Shown here piece by piece: positions 8,132 through 17,242 of a DNA stretch of 64,000 bases. Below the pieces are notes generated by a model. The model was not told the origin of the DNA, did not search any database, and worked only from the letters and a program-made list of their open reading frames with translations. A program made the position numbers and the translations under genes. Every line of letters starts with the position of its first letter. Positions within the stretch are counted from its first letter, which is position 1. This DNA is from Sulfurimonas aquatica (lineage in GTDB: Bacteria > Campylobacterota > Campylobacteria > Campylobacterales > Sulfurimonadaceae), in NCBI RefSeq assembly GCF_017357825.1, contig NZ_CP046072.1:248001-312000 (forward strand). Direction: 5' to 3'.

Positions 8132-9343
8132 TTGGATTTACTATCTTACGAAACTAGTAGAAATATGTTGGATTTGCTTCAGGTAAATTCGAGTCGATTT
8201 GAGAGAGTTCCACTCAGTGACGCTCTTGGTAGGGTGTTGGCCGTAGATATTATTGCGGAGTATAACGACCCCCAATTCCCGACCGCTTCAATGGATGGTT
8301 ACGCACTTAAACATACGGATATGGATAGCGGCGTACTAACTGTTCTGGGAGACAATCCAGCTGGTCATGATGAAACAAGAGTTGTAAATAATGGTGAGTG
8401 TATAAAAACTTTTACAGGTTCTATGATGCCTGAAGGTACCGATACTCTTATTCAGATAGAAAACGTTACTTATGAAGATGGAAAAATCACTATAGATGAA
8501 ACCGTGCCAATGGGATGGTCGGTTAGACCTATTGGAGAAGGGTACCGCTCAGGTGATGTGCTTATCAAGAAGGGAACAAAAATAAGCTTTGCAGAGATTG
8601 GCGTTATGGCAGGGCTTAATCAGGTAATGGTAAAAGTGGCCATCCGTCCTCGGGTTGCTGTTATTGCTACAGGTAGTGAAATTTTAGACCTTGGTGAGCA
8701 TAGTGATAATCCAGCTCAAATACGAAGTTCAAACAACTATACGTTAGCAGCGCTTTTTGAGCAAGCTGGTGCGGAAGTTATTCAACTTGGGACAGCACCA
8801 GATGATAAAAATGCAATCATGAAAACTTTTGAGACTGCACTAGCATCGGCAGATATTTTAGTGAGTACCGGCGGAGTAAGCGTAGGTGATTATGATTTTG
8901 TAAAAGATATAGTTCCGCGTTTAGGAGCAGAAGTCGTTTATAAGGGTGTTGGCATTAAGCCAGGTCGTCATGTAATGGTTGCACAACGCGAGAGTAAGTT
9001 TATACTAGCCTTGCCAGGGTTTGCATACTCCTCAACAGTGACCGGAATACTCTATGCTCTCCCTTTGATATCTAAAATGTTAGGAAAAGAATCACCATAT
9101 AAACTAGTAGCTGCAAAGCTTCAAGAAGACTTTACTAAACGCAGTCGCTTTACAGAGTTTACAGCTTGTAACGTAGTGGTAGAAGATGGAGAGTATTTTG
9201 TAAATTTTGAAGGAAAGAAAGTAGGAAGTTCAGCAATTTTAACAAATATGCTTAACAACAGCGGGTTGATGATAGCTGGAGAAGAGGATAAGTTTCTAGA
9301 AACAGGTACTTATATCAATGTGATACTTTTGGAGAATTTTTAA
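8132..9343 (+). CDS. moeA: Molybdopterin molybdenumtransferase
   Basis: Inserts molybdate into adenylylated molybdopterin, the last common step of Mo-cofactor synthesis. All expected parts are present in 403 residues: N-terminal MoeA domain with PQFPTASMDGYA, the MoCF-fold domain with VAVIATGSEILD and STGGVSVGDYDFV, PGRHVMVAQ and a C-terminal beta domain. The start is a TTG at 8132 with AAGGA about ten bases before; no ATG fits at the N-terminus. It follows moaE by 21 bases and closes the operon; the receiver gene downstream is 16 bases away and may be in the same transcript. Confidence 0.93.
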   Translation: MDLLSYETSRNMLDLLQVNSSRFERVPLSDALGRVLAVDIIAEYNDPQFPTASMDGYALKHTDMDSGVLTVLGDNPAGHDETRVVNNGECIKTFTGSMMPEGTDTLIQIENVTYEDGKITIDETVPMGWSVRPIGEGYRSGDVLIKKGTKISFAEIGVMAGLNQVMVKVAIRPRVAVIATGSEILDLGEHSDNPAQIRSSNNYTLAALFEQAGAEVIQLGTAPDDKNAIMKTFETALASADILVSTGGVSVGDYDFVKDIVPRLGAEVVYKGVGIKPGRHVMVAQRESKFILALPGFAYSSTVTGILYALPLISKMLGKESPYKLVAAKLQEDFTKRSRFTEFTACNVVVEDGEYFVNFEGKKVGSSAILTNMLNNSGLMIAGEEDKFLETGTYINVILLENF

Positions 9344-9359
9344 GTTAAGGGAGTAGGGT

Positions 9360-9815
9360 GTGAAAAAAGTTTTAATAGCAGATGATAGTAAAACATTTGT
9401 AAAGTTACTTTCATCTCTTTTAGATGAGTACCTTAATGAAGAGTTCGAGATCGTATCTGCAAAAGATGGTGTAGATGCTCTTTTTGAATTAAGAGATGGG
9501 GAGATTGATATTCTCTTTTTGGATATTATAATGCCAATAGTGGATGGGCATGGTGTTGCTAAATATATTGCAGATAGAGGGCTGGACCTTGATGTTGTAA
9601 TTGTTACTTCAACTATGGATAAGGAAAATATTAAAGGGCTGGGTAAACTAGGTATTAAATATTTTTTGGCCAAACCAGTTAAGTATGAGAAGATAGAAGC
9701 TGTTTTAAATAAAATACTATTTAAAAACAGACCAATTCCTCAGGATAAATTACTTAAAAGAAAAGAACGCAATTCAACTCTGCAAGATGGTGATGTTTGC
9801 ATTATTTCAGAATAG
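9360..9815 (+). CDS. Single-domain response regulator (CheY-like receiver)
   Basis: A stand-alone phospho-acceptor domain. It starts with VLIADDSKTFVKLL (acidic pair Asp-Asp at residues 7-8), has the phosphorylated aspartate in DILFLDIIMPIVDG, the conserved Thr/Ser in VIVTSTMD and the lysine in KYFLAKPV. The last 30 or so residues after the receiver fold are basic with no DNA-binding motif. Translation begins at a GTG (9360) after GGGAG-like sequence. No kinase is adjacent, so the partner is unknown; a role in chemotaxis or polar signalling is possible but not shown. Its stop codon overlaps the end of the decayed rnhB copy on the other strand. Confidence 0.85.
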   Translation: MKKVLIADDSKTFVKLLSSLLDEYLNEEFEIVSAKDGVDALFELRDGEIDILFLDIIMPIVDGHGVAKYIADRGLDLDVVIVTSTMDKENIKGLGKLGIKYFLAKPVKYEKIEAVLNKILFKNRPIPQDKLLKRKERNSTLQDGDVCIISE

Positions 9816-10003
9816 TGTATCTGCAAGAGCCTTTAACTTAAAACTTCTTCTATGAATGGGAGAGTATCCAAACTCTTTTATCATCTCTACATGTAGTTTT
9901 GTTCCATAACCTTTATGATTTTCAAATCCGTACTCCGGGTAAATTTTTGCATCTCTTATAATATTGCGGTCATGAGTTACTTATGCTAGTATAGAAGCAG
10001 CAC
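9807..10003 (-). pseudogene. Decayed 3' fragment of ribonuclease HII gene (second rnhB copy)
   Basis: Reading the minus strand from 10003 to 9807 gives the last ~65 codons of an RNase HII: AASILA, then a stop (TAA at 9981-9983) where the intact gene has AAA for Lys, then VTHDRNIIRDAKIYPEYGF and HRRSFKLKALADTLF followed by TGA. The intact rnhB at 10588-11139 has the same residues with a handful of changes and lacks the last four. Similarity stops abruptly at 10003, so the N-terminal two thirds, including the DEAGRG catalytic motif, are gone. The copies differ at many silent sites, so the split is not recent. Its stop overlaps the end of the receiver gene, suggesting this was the original rnhB position. 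Confidence 0.85.
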
Positions 10004-10163
10004 ATGTTTTGATTATATAGTATGTTTGATTAGAAAATAGATATTGTTTAATGAGGTAGCAGTTCAGAACAAACAGATAAAAGAAGATAATGTAATGTAA
10101 AGAATAATAGATTTAATATCATCAAGATACATCATTTCGTATCTTAATAATACATCCAAAGAA

Positions 10164-10188
10164 GTAAGCAATACCGTTATAAGCTTAC
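10164..10188 (-). terminator. Possible terminator after the small lipoprotein gene
   Basis: GTAAGC (10164-10169) pairs with GCTTAC (10183-10188) across a 13-base loop, directly after the stop codon of the minus-strand gene and followed on that strand by TTCTTT. The stem is short, so this is a weak call. Confidence 0.35.
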
Positions 10189-10497
10189 CTATTGACCGTA
10201 AACAGTTACACACGACTTAGGTGAAATCGTCCAAAACAAGAAAGTGCTATACTCAAAAGAAGTATCAACATGCTTAATTTTAGATATAGATGCTCTTTTA
10301 GCTGCTGTTACTATAGTTGTATCTGCATCAGGTTCAGTTAGATTATGACATACTTTTGAAACTTTCATTTCATTAATTTTAGAATAATCTATATTACTTC
10401 CATCATAACTCATTGTTGCTGGTGTCGAAGCCATTTTATGGGCACACCCACTCATAGTTAATGTAGCTAATGCTACAAGTATTGTATTTTTTATCAT
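10189..10497 (-). CDS. Small predicted lipoprotein
   Basis: A 102-residue secreted protein with a lipoprotein signal peptide: MIKNTILVALATLTMSGC, with the lipidated cysteine at residue 18 and Ala after it. The mature part has two further cysteines (VCHNL and KSCVTVYG), possibly one disulfide, and a late hydrophobic stretch STFLFWTI. I do not recognise a family. It lies between the decayed and the intact rnhB copies, so it may have come in with, or been trapped by, the rearrangement that duplicated rnhB. A good AAGGAT-like site precedes the ATG. Confidence 0.72.
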   Translation of the reverse strand: MIKNTILVALATLTMSGCAHKMASTPATMSYDGSNIDYSKINEMKVSKVCHNLTEPDADTTIVTAAKRASISKIKHVDTSFEYSTFLFWTISPKSCVTVYGQ

Positions 10498-10587
10498 TTT
10501 AATCCTTTAATTAAATTAAAGTTATTTTAATATTTTATTACTTAATTCTTTATAACATTTGATAATTTTATTTAGAATTCAAAGTAT

Positions 10588-11139
10588 TTATAGAAGTGCC
10601 TTTAGTTTAAAGCTTCTTCTGTGGATAGGACAATAACCAAATTCTTTTATCATCTCAATATGTGCTTTTGTTCCATAGCCTTTATTGTTCTCAAATCCAT
10701 ATTCCGGATAAATTTTTGCATCTCTTATAATATTTCGATCATGTGTAACTTTAGCTAGTATGGAAGCAGCACTAACTTCAGGAATTTTTCCGTCAGCTTT
10801 AACCATTGTCTCTAAGCCTTTTACTCCAAAATCCGTATTACCATCAAAGAGGTATATATCAGAATAAAGCATGGACTTTATTTCAAGGAGTGCTTCTCTC
10901 ATACACTCAGATATCCCTTTAGTGTCAATGTCTTGTGGAGAGATTACAACAATATGACTGATTGTGCTTAGGGATATCTCTTTAAAGAGTTTGTATCTTT
11001 TTTTTTCACTTATCTTTTTAGAGTCGTTAAGTCCATCTATAGTTATGTTTCTATAAAAAATACATCCTGCAACAACTAAGTCACCAGCGATAGGCCCTCT
11101 ACCTGCTTCATCAATTCCACACAATAGTTTTTTTTGCAT
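10588..11139 (-). CDS. rnhB: Ribonuclease HII
   Basis: Cuts the RNA strand of RNA-DNA hybrids, chiefly at single ribonucleotides left in DNA. The 183 residues hold the catalytic block CGIDEAGRGPIAG (Asp9, Glu10), DSKK, the third acidic site in DIYLFDGNTDF, and VSAASILAKVTHDR. The C-terminus RRSFKLKALL is slightly shorter than that of the decayed copy at 9807-10003. An AAGGAA precedes the ATG. The gene is complete and should be active; it is the only intact RNase HII in the window. Its relation to the nearby fragment (tandem duplication or replacement by a related allele) is open. Confidence 0.95.
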   Translation of the reverse strand: MQKKLLCGIDEAGRGPIAGDLVVAGCIFYRNITIDGLNDSKKISEKKRYKLFKEISLSTISHIVVISPQDIDTKGISECMREALLEIKSMLYSDIYLFDGNTDFGVKGLETMVKADGKIPEVSAASILAKVTHDRNIIRDAKIYPEYGFENNKGYGTKAHIEMIKEFGYCPIHRRSFKLKALL

Positions 11140-11463
11140 TAAATTCCTTTTGTTGAAAATTAGTTATTGCCATTGTATTAATTTATTTTTATAACTAAAT
11201 TAAAAGGTTTTAGTATATAAAGGGATATGTACTGAGCTTTTATACATAATTAATACTTAATTATGTATATATTGGAAAAGATATAGTCAAAGTGTATCTA
11301 ATTTAGATTGCTAAATATGCTTAGCACAACGGACAGAAAATAGATTACTTTTTTCATCTTATTTTTACTATAAAAACATAATGAGAAAATTATGAATTAA
11401 ATAGACTAGATATATTTAAGTATTAAAGTAATATAATTTCAGATCTTAGAGTAAAGGTTTGTG
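11140..11463. other. 324-base AT-rich intergenic region
   Basis: No coding sequence is apparent. It holds a 13-base-pair inverted repeat at 11241-11269 (listed separately) and, near its right end, TATAAT at 11432-11437 and AAAGG at 11452-11456, which serve the lipoprotein gene at 11464. On the left is the upstream region of rnhB. Confidence 0.6.
11241..11269. repeat. Perfect 13-bp inverted repeat with 3-base loop
   Basis: TATACATAATTAA (11241-11253) and TTAATTATGTATA (11257-11269) are exact reverse complements separated by TAC. It lies about 100 bases from rnhB and 195 bases from the lipoprotein gene. It could be an operator or a transcript hairpin; no T-run follows on either strand. Confidence 0.6.
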
Positions 11464-11922
11464 ATGAGATTATTTTTAATATCTGGAATGCTTAGTATAT
11501 TTTTCTTTTCTGGTTGTGCATATAAAATTGTTGGTCTTACATCAGAAGAAGTAAAATTACACAGTATTGTTATGGTAGCAGAAAGTGAAATATTATGCTC
11601 ATTAAGCGGGAGTGACTTTATTGTAAATAAAGGAGACATTTTTGGTGTTGAAAAAATAGAAGGTAAAAAATATGTGCAATATGACATGAAAACATTCAGT
11701 ATTTTAGATGATGATTATATGATATTCCCAAAAGAGACATTATATATGAAATTGTCGAATGAAGACCCCATAGGATTTGTCGTTTATCCTAATGGTGAAT
11801 TTGTATATGGATACTATAATGTTGCAAGATATACTAATCCGTCAGATCCCTTCTTATTACTTGGAGGGTATGATTGCAAGTATAGTGGAAATAAACTATT
11901 TAACATGATAATCAATAAGTGA
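11464..11922 (+). CDS. Predicted lipoprotein of unknown function
   Basis: A 152-residue protein with signal peptide and lipobox (MRLFLISGMLSIFFFSGC; the cysteine is about residue 18). The mature part alternates hydrophobic and polar residues in the manner of beta structure and has two more cysteines, ILCSL and YDCKY. I recognise no domain. A GTG at 11461 is in frame, but the ATG at 11464 is better spaced from AAAGG (11452-11456). A TATAAT at 11432-11437 suggests its own promoter. It stands alone between rnhB and the divergent-side ATPase gene; nothing in the context hints at its job. Confidence 0.72.
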   Translation: MRLFLISGMLSIFFFSGCAYKIVGLTSEEVKLHSIVMVAESEILCSLSGSDFIVNKGDIFGVEKIEGKKYVQYDMKTFSILDDDYMIFPKETLYMKLSNEDPIGFVVYPNGEFVYGYYNVARYTNPSDPFLLLGGYDCKYSGNKLFNMIINK

Positions 11923-12047
11923 AACTTAGTATAGAAGATTCTCTATGCTTAGAATACAGTAATAGTAAGTATAAAATTGATAAATTAACTTTACAATTAA
12001 ATTATTTAGAATTTTCAATTTTTGAGACTAAAGTGAAACTATAGATA

Positions 12048-13148
12048 TTAATCTCCTAGAGCCCAAATATCAAAAGGTACTATTTCTACCTTAGAGAGGG
12101 GATGTGAAATACTACTCTCTTTATTCATAGAGATAACTGTAACTTTTTTAATAGAGTGGGTAAATATAAAGGCCTCAATGCTTTCTAACTTTTTGAATAG
12201 TTGTCTTTCATCCACAAAAGGTTTTGACAAAATTATTTCATCTGAGGATGGTAGATAAAAATCAATATCATCATCGTAGTAAGATTTTACATTTGACTTT
12301 AATAGTTCTAAAAATATCATATTCTCAAAAAGTCTTCCAAAGTTCTTCTCTATACTAAGTGCCGTTTTAATTGAAGTGTCACAGAGATAAATTTTTTTAG
12401 TTGCTCTATCATGATTAAATTTACTCAATGTATGTATATAGTTTTTAGATACAAGATCCTCAAAAGATTTATAAAGTTTATCTTTGGATATTTTTCTTAT
12501 AAGTTTAAGTTTTTCATAAATTGTAAATGCAGAGAGTTTCTGTGACATAAATTTTGCACATATGGAAAGTATGTCAAACTCGATATCGCTTAGTGTAAAT
12601 TGCAATATATGTTGAAAGTAGAGGTTCCTCTCATCTGAGTGTATCTTATGCATAGAAGGAAATCCACCAAGTTGGAAAAAGTGGTTTAATGCACTTGAGT
12701 CATATTTATGCTCATATGCAAGAAACTCTTCATAATCAAGAGGAAAGAGTTGCAGTTGCTGCAGTGATTTAATATCATGCCTAATTTGTGAAGTAATAAT
12801 AAGTTGAGAAACATTCGCAAAGTTTATACTCTCTTTGTAGTTGTCAAGTACTAAAACATCTATTTTATTTTTATTACAAAATTTATTGAGAGTGGTGTTT
12901 AAAAGTTCTATATCTATACGAATATCATTGCAGTCTATATATAAGTAACTATTTTTTTTAAGTCCTAGTAGGTAGTTTTTTACTAATTTTGTTTTTCCAC
13001 ACTGAGAAACTCCATTGATTTGATAAGAACTATCTCCAATAAAAACCTTTCTATCATGAAATTTATCTACATAAAGATCAGTTTTATAAAACTCTTCTAA
13101 TAAAATATCCATATTTTTCCAATTATTTTTTATATCTAATTTTATCAT
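12048..13148 (-). CDS. AAA_14/DUF4143-like ATPase
   Basis: A probable cytoplasmic P-loop ATPase of the group often annotated as ATP-binding protein with AAA_14 and DUF4143 domains. Walker A is GVSQCGKT (about residues 47-54), a Walker B-like strand is IDVLVLDNYKE, and the signature ITSQIRHDIKSLQQLQLFPLDYEEFLAYE follows. The middle resembles a winged helix (KFMSQKLSAFTIYEKLKLIRKISKDKL) and the C-terminus a nuclease-like fold. At 366 residues it is typical. Members are widespread and mostly without known function. AAGGA precedes the ATG at 13148. It is divergent from the ribosomal cluster. Confidence 0.75.
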   Translation of the reverse strand: MIKLDIKNNWKNMDILLEEFYKTDLYVDKFHDRKVFIGDSSYQINGVSQCGKTKLVKNYLLGLKKNSYLYIDCNDIRIDIELLNTTLNKFCNKNKIDVLVLDNYKESINFANVSQLIITSQIRHDIKSLQQLQLFPLDYEEFLAYEHKYDSSALNHFFQLGGFPSMHKIHSDERNLYFQHILQFTLSDIEFDILSICAKFMSQKLSAFTIYEKLKLIRKISKDKLYKSFEDLVSKNYIHTLSKFNHDRATKKIYLCDTSIKTALSIEKNFGRLFENMIFLELLKSNVKSYYDDDIDFYLPSSDEIILSKPFVDERQLFKKLESIEAFIFTHSIKKVTVISMNKESSISHPLSKVEIVPFDIWALGD

Positions 13149-13227
13149 TTCCTTATTAAAAGGAAATAAATTTACTATAAAATCAATTTTAAGTGCCTAA
13201 ATCCTTGAATAATATAGCTTATAAAGG

Positions 13228-13267
13228 TATAATTCCGCTCCGTTACAATAGTTAGGCAAGACCTAAC
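13228..13267 (+). promoter_or_regulatory. Promoter and leader hairpin of the S10-spc ribosomal operon
   Basis: TATAAT at 13228-13233 lies 56 bases before rpsJ. Downstream in the predicted leader, GTTAGG (13251-13256) and CCTAAC (13262-13267) form a hairpin with a 5-base loop just before the ribosome binding site AGAAGGA. The leader is far shorter than the Escherichia coli S10 leader controlled by L4. Confidence 0.55.
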
Positions 13268-13288
13268 GAGTTCTTTAGAAGGAAAAAC

Positions 13289-13600
13289 ATGGAAAAAATT
13301 CGTTTAAAATTGAAAGCTTACGATCATCGTGTATTAGATAGATCAGTAGCGTCAATCGTTGAGGCTGTAAAGCGTACAGGTGCTGCAATTCGTGGTCCAA
13401 TCCCTTTACCAACAAAGATTCGTAAATATACAGTATTGAAATCAGTTCACGTTAACAAAAAAGCTCGTGAGCAGTTTGAAATCCGTATGCACGCTAGAAT
13501 GATCGACATAGTATCTGCAACGCCAGAAACAGTTGATTCATTAATGAAGCTTGATCTTGCACCGGAAGTGGACGTTGAAGTTCGCTCTATGGATAAGTAG
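13289..13600 (+). CDS. rpsJ: 30S ribosomal protein S10
   Basis: First gene of the long ribosomal operon; S10 sits in the 30S head and also serves as NusE in antitermination complexes. The 103 residues are full length, with the conserved [23 protein letters not shown] at the N-terminus and [31 protein letters not shown] in the centre. GGA-rich sequence AGAAGGAAAAAC precedes the ATG. Nothing unusual is seen. Confidence 0.98.
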   Translation: MEKIRLKLKAYDHRVLDRSVASIVEAVKRTGAAIRGPIPLPTKIRKYTVLKSVHVNKKAREQFEIRMHARMIDIVSATPETVDSLMKLDLAPEVDVEVRSMDK

Positions 13601-13608
13601 GAGTCATC

Positions 13609-14184
13609 GTGGAATATATTGTTGAAAAAATCGGTATGAGTCGTACTATCACAGTTCCTGCTAAGCCAGTTACTCTTTTAAGAGTTCTTGACGCTAAGGT
13701 ATGTGAAGTTAACGAAGGGACTGCAGTTGTATCTTACAACAGCGGTAAAAAAATTAATAAAGCAATTGAAGGTCAACAGAAAAAGTATTCTCTTTCTGCT
13801 GAGTTTAACCGTTTTGTTACTTTAGAAGTTGCAAACACTGAAGCTGGTGACTTAGACTTAACTCCATTAGCAGAAGCTAGTGTAGTGAAATCTACATTCA
13901 GAACTAAAGGTCGCGGTTTCTCTGGTGCTATGAAGCGTTGGAACTTTTCTGGTGGTCCTGCATCTCACGGTCATAGATTTGGTCGTAGAACAGGTTCAAT
14001 TGGTAATGCTGAGTGGCCAGGTCGTGTTATGAAAGGTAAGAAAATGCCAGGACACTATGGTAACGCACAAAACAGCGTAAAAAATGAGATCGTTTCTTAC
14101 GATGCTGAAAATAAAATCATTGCGGTTTTAGGTTCTGTATCTGGTGCTAACGGTGCTCTAGGTCGTGTAAAGGTAGCTAAATAA
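13609..14184 (+). CDS. rplC: 50S ribosomal protein L3
   Basis: One of the first proteins to bind 23S rRNA; its long loop reaches near the peptidyl-transferase centre. The 191-residue protein contains GTKGRGFSG-like [22 protein letters not shown] and [13 protein letters not shown], which include the usual site of glutamine methylation region. Translation begins at a GTG at 13609, eight bases after rpsJ, with GGAG upstream. Its stop overlaps the rplD start by one base. Confidence 0.98.
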   Translation: MEYIVEKIGMSRTITVPAKPVTLLRVLDAKVCEVNEGTAVVSYNSGKKINKAIEGQQKKYSLSAEFNRFVTLEVANTEAGDLDLTPLAEASVVKSTFRTKGRGFSGAMKRWNFSGGPASHGHRFGRRTGSIGNAEWPGRVMKGKKMPGHYGNAQNSVKNEIVSYDAENKIIAVLGSVSGANGALGRVKVAK

Positions 14185-14798
14185 TGAGCGCAATTATCTT
14201 AAATGAAAAAATGGAAAAAGCTTCTGAGTTAGCTTTACCAGAATCTTTTTCTGGTATTAACCCTCACAACCTTTGGTTATATGTTAAGTCAGCTCAAGCT
14301 GCGCAACGTGCTAACTCAGCTACTGCTAAAGGTAGAAGTGAAGTACGTGGTGGTGGTAAGAAGCCATGGGCTCAAAAAGGTGGCGGACGTGCTCGTGCTG
14401 GTTCTCGTCGTTCTCCAATATTCGTAGGTGGTGGTAAAGCTTTTGGTCCTCAAAACAACCGTAACTACGATTTAAAAGTAAACAAAAAGCAAAAGAAATT
14501 AGCTTTAAACTTTGCTTTAAATGAACATGCACAAAATGGTACGCTTTTTGTAGTTGACAACATTGAAGTAACTTCTGGTAAAACAAAAGATGCAAATGCA
14601 ATGTTTAAAGCTCTTAATCAAAGAGATGTTCTAATTGTAAAATCATTATTAGATGAGCCAACGTTTTTAGCTTTTGAGAATTTATCTCAAACTTACGTTA
14701 TTGAATCTAATGAGTTAAACGCATACTTAGCTTCAAACTATCGTTCAATCGTGATAGAAAAAGCAGTATTCGAAGCATTAACAAGTGAGGCTAAGTAA
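14184..14798 (+). CDS. rplD: 50S ribosomal protein L4
   Basis: Binds domain I of 23S rRNA; its extended loop lines the exit tunnel next to L22. The 204 residues carry the tunnel loop with [24 protein letters not shown] and GKAFGP. In gamma-proteobacteria L4 also represses its own operon through a long leader; the short leader here offers no such structure, so that control is not supported. The ATG overlaps the rplC stop and the gene's own stop overlaps the rplW start, showing coupled translation. Confidence 0.98.
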   Translation: MSAIILNEKMEKASELALPESFSGINPHNLWLYVKSAQAAQRANSATAKGRSEVRGGGKKPWAQKGGGRARAGSRRSPIFVGGGKAFGPQNNRNYDLKVNKKQKKLALNFALNEHAQNGTLFVVDNIEVTSGKTKDANAMFKALNQRDVLIVKSLLDEPTFLAFENLSQTYVIESNELNAYLASNYRSIVIEKAVFEALTSEAK

Positions 14799-15079
14799 TG
14801 GCTGATATTACAGATATTAAATCTATTATATATACAGAGAAGACTCTTGCTCTACAAGAAGATGGTGTTATCGTTGTACAAACATCTCCTCGTATGACTA
14901 AAAGTGGTCTTAAGGAAGTTTTTAGAGAATATTTTGGGATTATTCCAAATAAAATAAACTCTTTAAATCAAAACGGAAAAACTAAACGTTTCCGTGGTGT
15001 ACAAGGTAAGCAAAATGACTTTAAAAAGTTTTATGTTACTTTACCTGAGGGTGCACAAATAGAAAGTTTGGCGGTATAA
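14798..15079 (+). CDS. rplW: 50S ribosomal protein L23
   Basis: Sits at the tunnel exit and docks trigger factor and the signal recognition particle. At 93 residues it is normal length, with [32 protein letters not shown] and [19 protein letters not shown]. The start overlaps the rplD stop by one base and rplB begins one base after its stop. Confidence 0.97.
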   Translation: MADITDIKSIIYTEKTLALQEDGVIVVQTSPRMTKSGLKEVFREYFGIIPNKINSLNQNGKTKRFRGVQGKQNDFKKFYVTLPEGAQIESLAV

Positions 15080-15080
15080 C

Positions 15081-15926
15081 ATGGCAATTAAAACTTATAG
15101 ACCGATAACTCCGTCTCGTCGTTTTTATACAAATGTTGATAGCTCAGACATCACGGCAAAAGCTAGTGTTCGTTCATTACTTGTAAAACTACCAACACAT
15201 TCTGGTCGTAACAACAATGGTCGTATCACTTCTCGTCACCGTCAAGCTGGTGCTAAAAAGCTTTATCGTATTGTTGACTTTAAAAGAAACAAATTTGATA
15301 TTCCTGCAACTGTAAGTGCAATTGAGTATGATCCGTACAGAAACTGTCGTATCGCACTTGTAACTTATGCTGATGGTGAGAAGAAATATATCCTTCAACC
15401 AAAAGGTTTAGTAGTTGGTGACAAAATTTCTTCTGCAGAAAGTGGACTAGACGTTAAGCCTGGTAATACTATGAAATTAAAGAATATCCCAGTGGGTACG
15501 TTAATTCATAATATCGAGCTTAAAACTGGTAAGGGCGGACAAATGTGTCGTGCTGCTGGAACATCTGCTCAGATTATGGGTCGTGATGGTAAGTATGTAT
15601 CTTTACGTATGCCTTCATCTGAAATGCGTTTAGTACTTGGTGAGTGTTTAGCTACTATTGGTCAAGTTGGTAACGAAGAGTTTGGTAACATAGTTATCGC
15701 TAAAGCTGGTCGTCAACGTCACCTAGGTATTCGTCCTCAGACTCGTGGTTCAGCAATGAATCCAATTGATCACCCACACGGTGGTGGTGAAGGTAAAACG
15801 AACTCAGGTCGTCATCCAGTTACTCCATGGGGTAAACCTACGAAGGGTGCTAAAACTCGTCGTAAGAAATCAAGTGATAAGTTAATTATTACTCGTCGTA
15901 AACCAAATGCTAAAAGGGTAGGTTAA
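15081..15926 (+). CDS. rplB: 50S ribosomal protein L2
   Basis: Needed for subunit association and peptidyl transfer; one of the most conserved ribosomal proteins. The 281 residues include [38 protein letters not shown] and the C-terminal [14 protein letters not shown] with the conserved histidine. Length is slightly above the usual ~275. Spacing to rplW and rpsS is one and two bases. Confidence 0.98.
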   Translation: MAIKTYRPITPSRRFYTNVDSSDITAKASVRSLLVKLPTHSGRNNNGRITSRHRQAGAKKLYRIVDFKRNKFDIPATVSAIEYDPYRNCRIALVTYADGEKKYILQPKGLVVGDKISSAESGLDVKPGNTMKLKNIPVGTLIHNIELKTGKGGQMCRAAGTSAQIMGRDGKYVSLRMPSSEMRLVLGECLATIGQVGNEEFGNIVIAKAGRQRHLGIRPQTRGSAMNPIDHPHGGGEGKTNSGRHPVTPWGKPTKGAKTRRKKSSDKLIITRRKPNAKRVG

Positions 15927-15928
15927 TT

Positions 15929-16204
15929 ATGGCTCGTTCACTAAAAAAAGGTCCATTTGTTGATGACCATTTAAGTAAAAAGATTGAAAAGGCTAAAGCT
16001 GAAGGTAACAAAAAACCTATCAAGACTTGGTCAAGAAGATCTATGGTTACACCTGATATGGTTGGCTTTACTTTAAATGTTCACAACGGACGTCAATTTG
16101 TTCCTGTTCATGTATCAGAGAACCACATCGGTTACAAGCTTGGGGAATTTGCTCCAACTCGTACATTTAAGGGCCATAAGGGCTCTGTTCAGAAGAAAGG
16201 ATAG
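15929..16204 (+). CDS. rpsS: 30S ribosomal protein S19
   Basis: Binds the 30S head with S13 near the A-site finger. The 91 residues show the standard [15 protein letters not shown] start, [15 protein letters not shown], and [14 protein letters not shown]. It lies in the tightly packed operon between rplB and rplV. Confidence 0.98.
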   Translation: MARSLKKGPFVDDHLSKKIEKAKAEGNKKPIKTWSRRSMVTPDMVGFTLNVHNGRQFVPVHVSENHIGYKLGEFAPTRTFKGHKGSVQKKG

Positions 16205-16207
16205 ATC

Positions 16208-16525
16208 ATGGCTAGAGCATTATTAAAATTTATCCGTGTATCTCCAATTAAATCTCGTCTTATCGCAAGAGAGGTTCAAGGTATGAACGCTGAAGAAGCT
16301 ATGGCAGCTTTAGAGTTTACACCAAATAAAGCGGCAAAAATTATCTATAAAGTAATTGCATCTGCAGTTGCGAATAGTGGTAGTGAAGCTGGAGACTGTA
16401 TTGTTACTTCATGTCGTGTAGACAATGGTCCAGTTCTTAAGCGTTTCCGTCCTAGAGCACGTGGTATGGCATCGGGTATCCGTAAGCCAACTGCACATAT
16501 CTTAGTAGAAGTGGAGGGTAAATAG
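16208..16525 (+). CDS. rplV: 50S ribosomal protein L22
   Basis: Contacts all domains of 23S rRNA and forms the tunnel constriction with L4. The 105 residues contain [22 protein letters not shown], and the beta-hairpin loop [25 protein letters not shown]. The hairpin is where macrolide-resistance changes occur in other bacteria; it looks ordinary here. Confidence 0.98.
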   Translation: MARALLKFIRVSPIKSRLIAREVQGMNAEEAMAALEFTPNKAAKIIYKVIASAVANSGSEAGDCIVTSCRVDNGPVLKRFRPRARGMASGIRKPTAHILVEVEGK

Positions 16526-16526
16526 T

Positions 16527-17240
16527 ATGGGTCAAAAAGTTAATCCTATTGGTTTACGTCTTGGTATCAACCGTAACTGGGAGAGCCGTTGGTTCCCTAA
16601 CTTTAAAACAGCTCCTGCTGCTTTAGGTGAAGATCACAAGATAAGAACATTTTTAAAGAAAGAGCTTTACTATGCTGGTGTTGCAAACATTATTATAGAA
16701 AGAACAGTTAAAAGACTTCGCGTTACTATCGTTGCTGCTCGTCCTGGTATTATTATCGGGAAGAAAGGTGCTGATATTGAGAAACTTAAAACTGCTCTTC
16801 AAAAGCTAATTGGTAAGCAAATTTCTGTAAACATCAAAGAAGAGAAAAAAGCTCAAACTTCATCTCAACTTGTTGCTGAAAATGTAGCAACTCAGCTTGA
16901 GCGTCGTGTTGCTTTTAGACGTGCTATGAAGAAAGTTATGCAAGGTGCACAACGTTCTGGTGCTAAGGGAATTAAAATAGCAGTTGCTGGTCGTCTTGGT
17001 GGAGCTGAAATGGCTCGTACTGAATGGTATCTAGAGGGACGTGTTCCTCTTCATACTCTTCGTGCAAAGATTGATTACGGTTTCGCTGAAGCACATACAA
17101 CATACGGTATTATCGGTGTTAAAGTGTGGATCTTCAAAGGGGAAGTACTTACTAAAGGTGTTCCTGTTGAAGTAGCTGAAGAGAAAAAAGAGCGTCGTCC
17201 TAAGCGTACTGCTCGTCCAACTAGTGAAAAGGCTGAATAA
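16527..17240 (+). CDS. rpsC: 30S ribosomal protein S3
   Basis: Part of the mRNA entry channel. The 237-residue protein begins [20 protein letters not shown], has the KH domain motif [18 protein letters not shown], and the C-terminal domain [31 protein letters not shown]. The tail [20 protein letters not shown] is charged and probably flexible. It starts one base after rplV. Confidence 0.98.
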   Translation: MGQKVNPIGLRLGINRNWESRWFPNFKTAPAALGEDHKIRTFLKKELYYAGVANIIIERTVKRLRVTIVAARPGIIIGKKGADIEKLKTALQKLIGKQISVNIKEEKKAQTSSQLVAENVATQLERRVAFRRAMKKVMQGAQRSGAKGIKIAVAGRLGGAEMARTEWYLEGRVPLHTLRAKIDYGFAEAHTTYGIIGVKVWIFKGEVLTKGVPVEVAEEKKERRPKRTARPTSEKAE

Positions 17241-17242
17241 TT

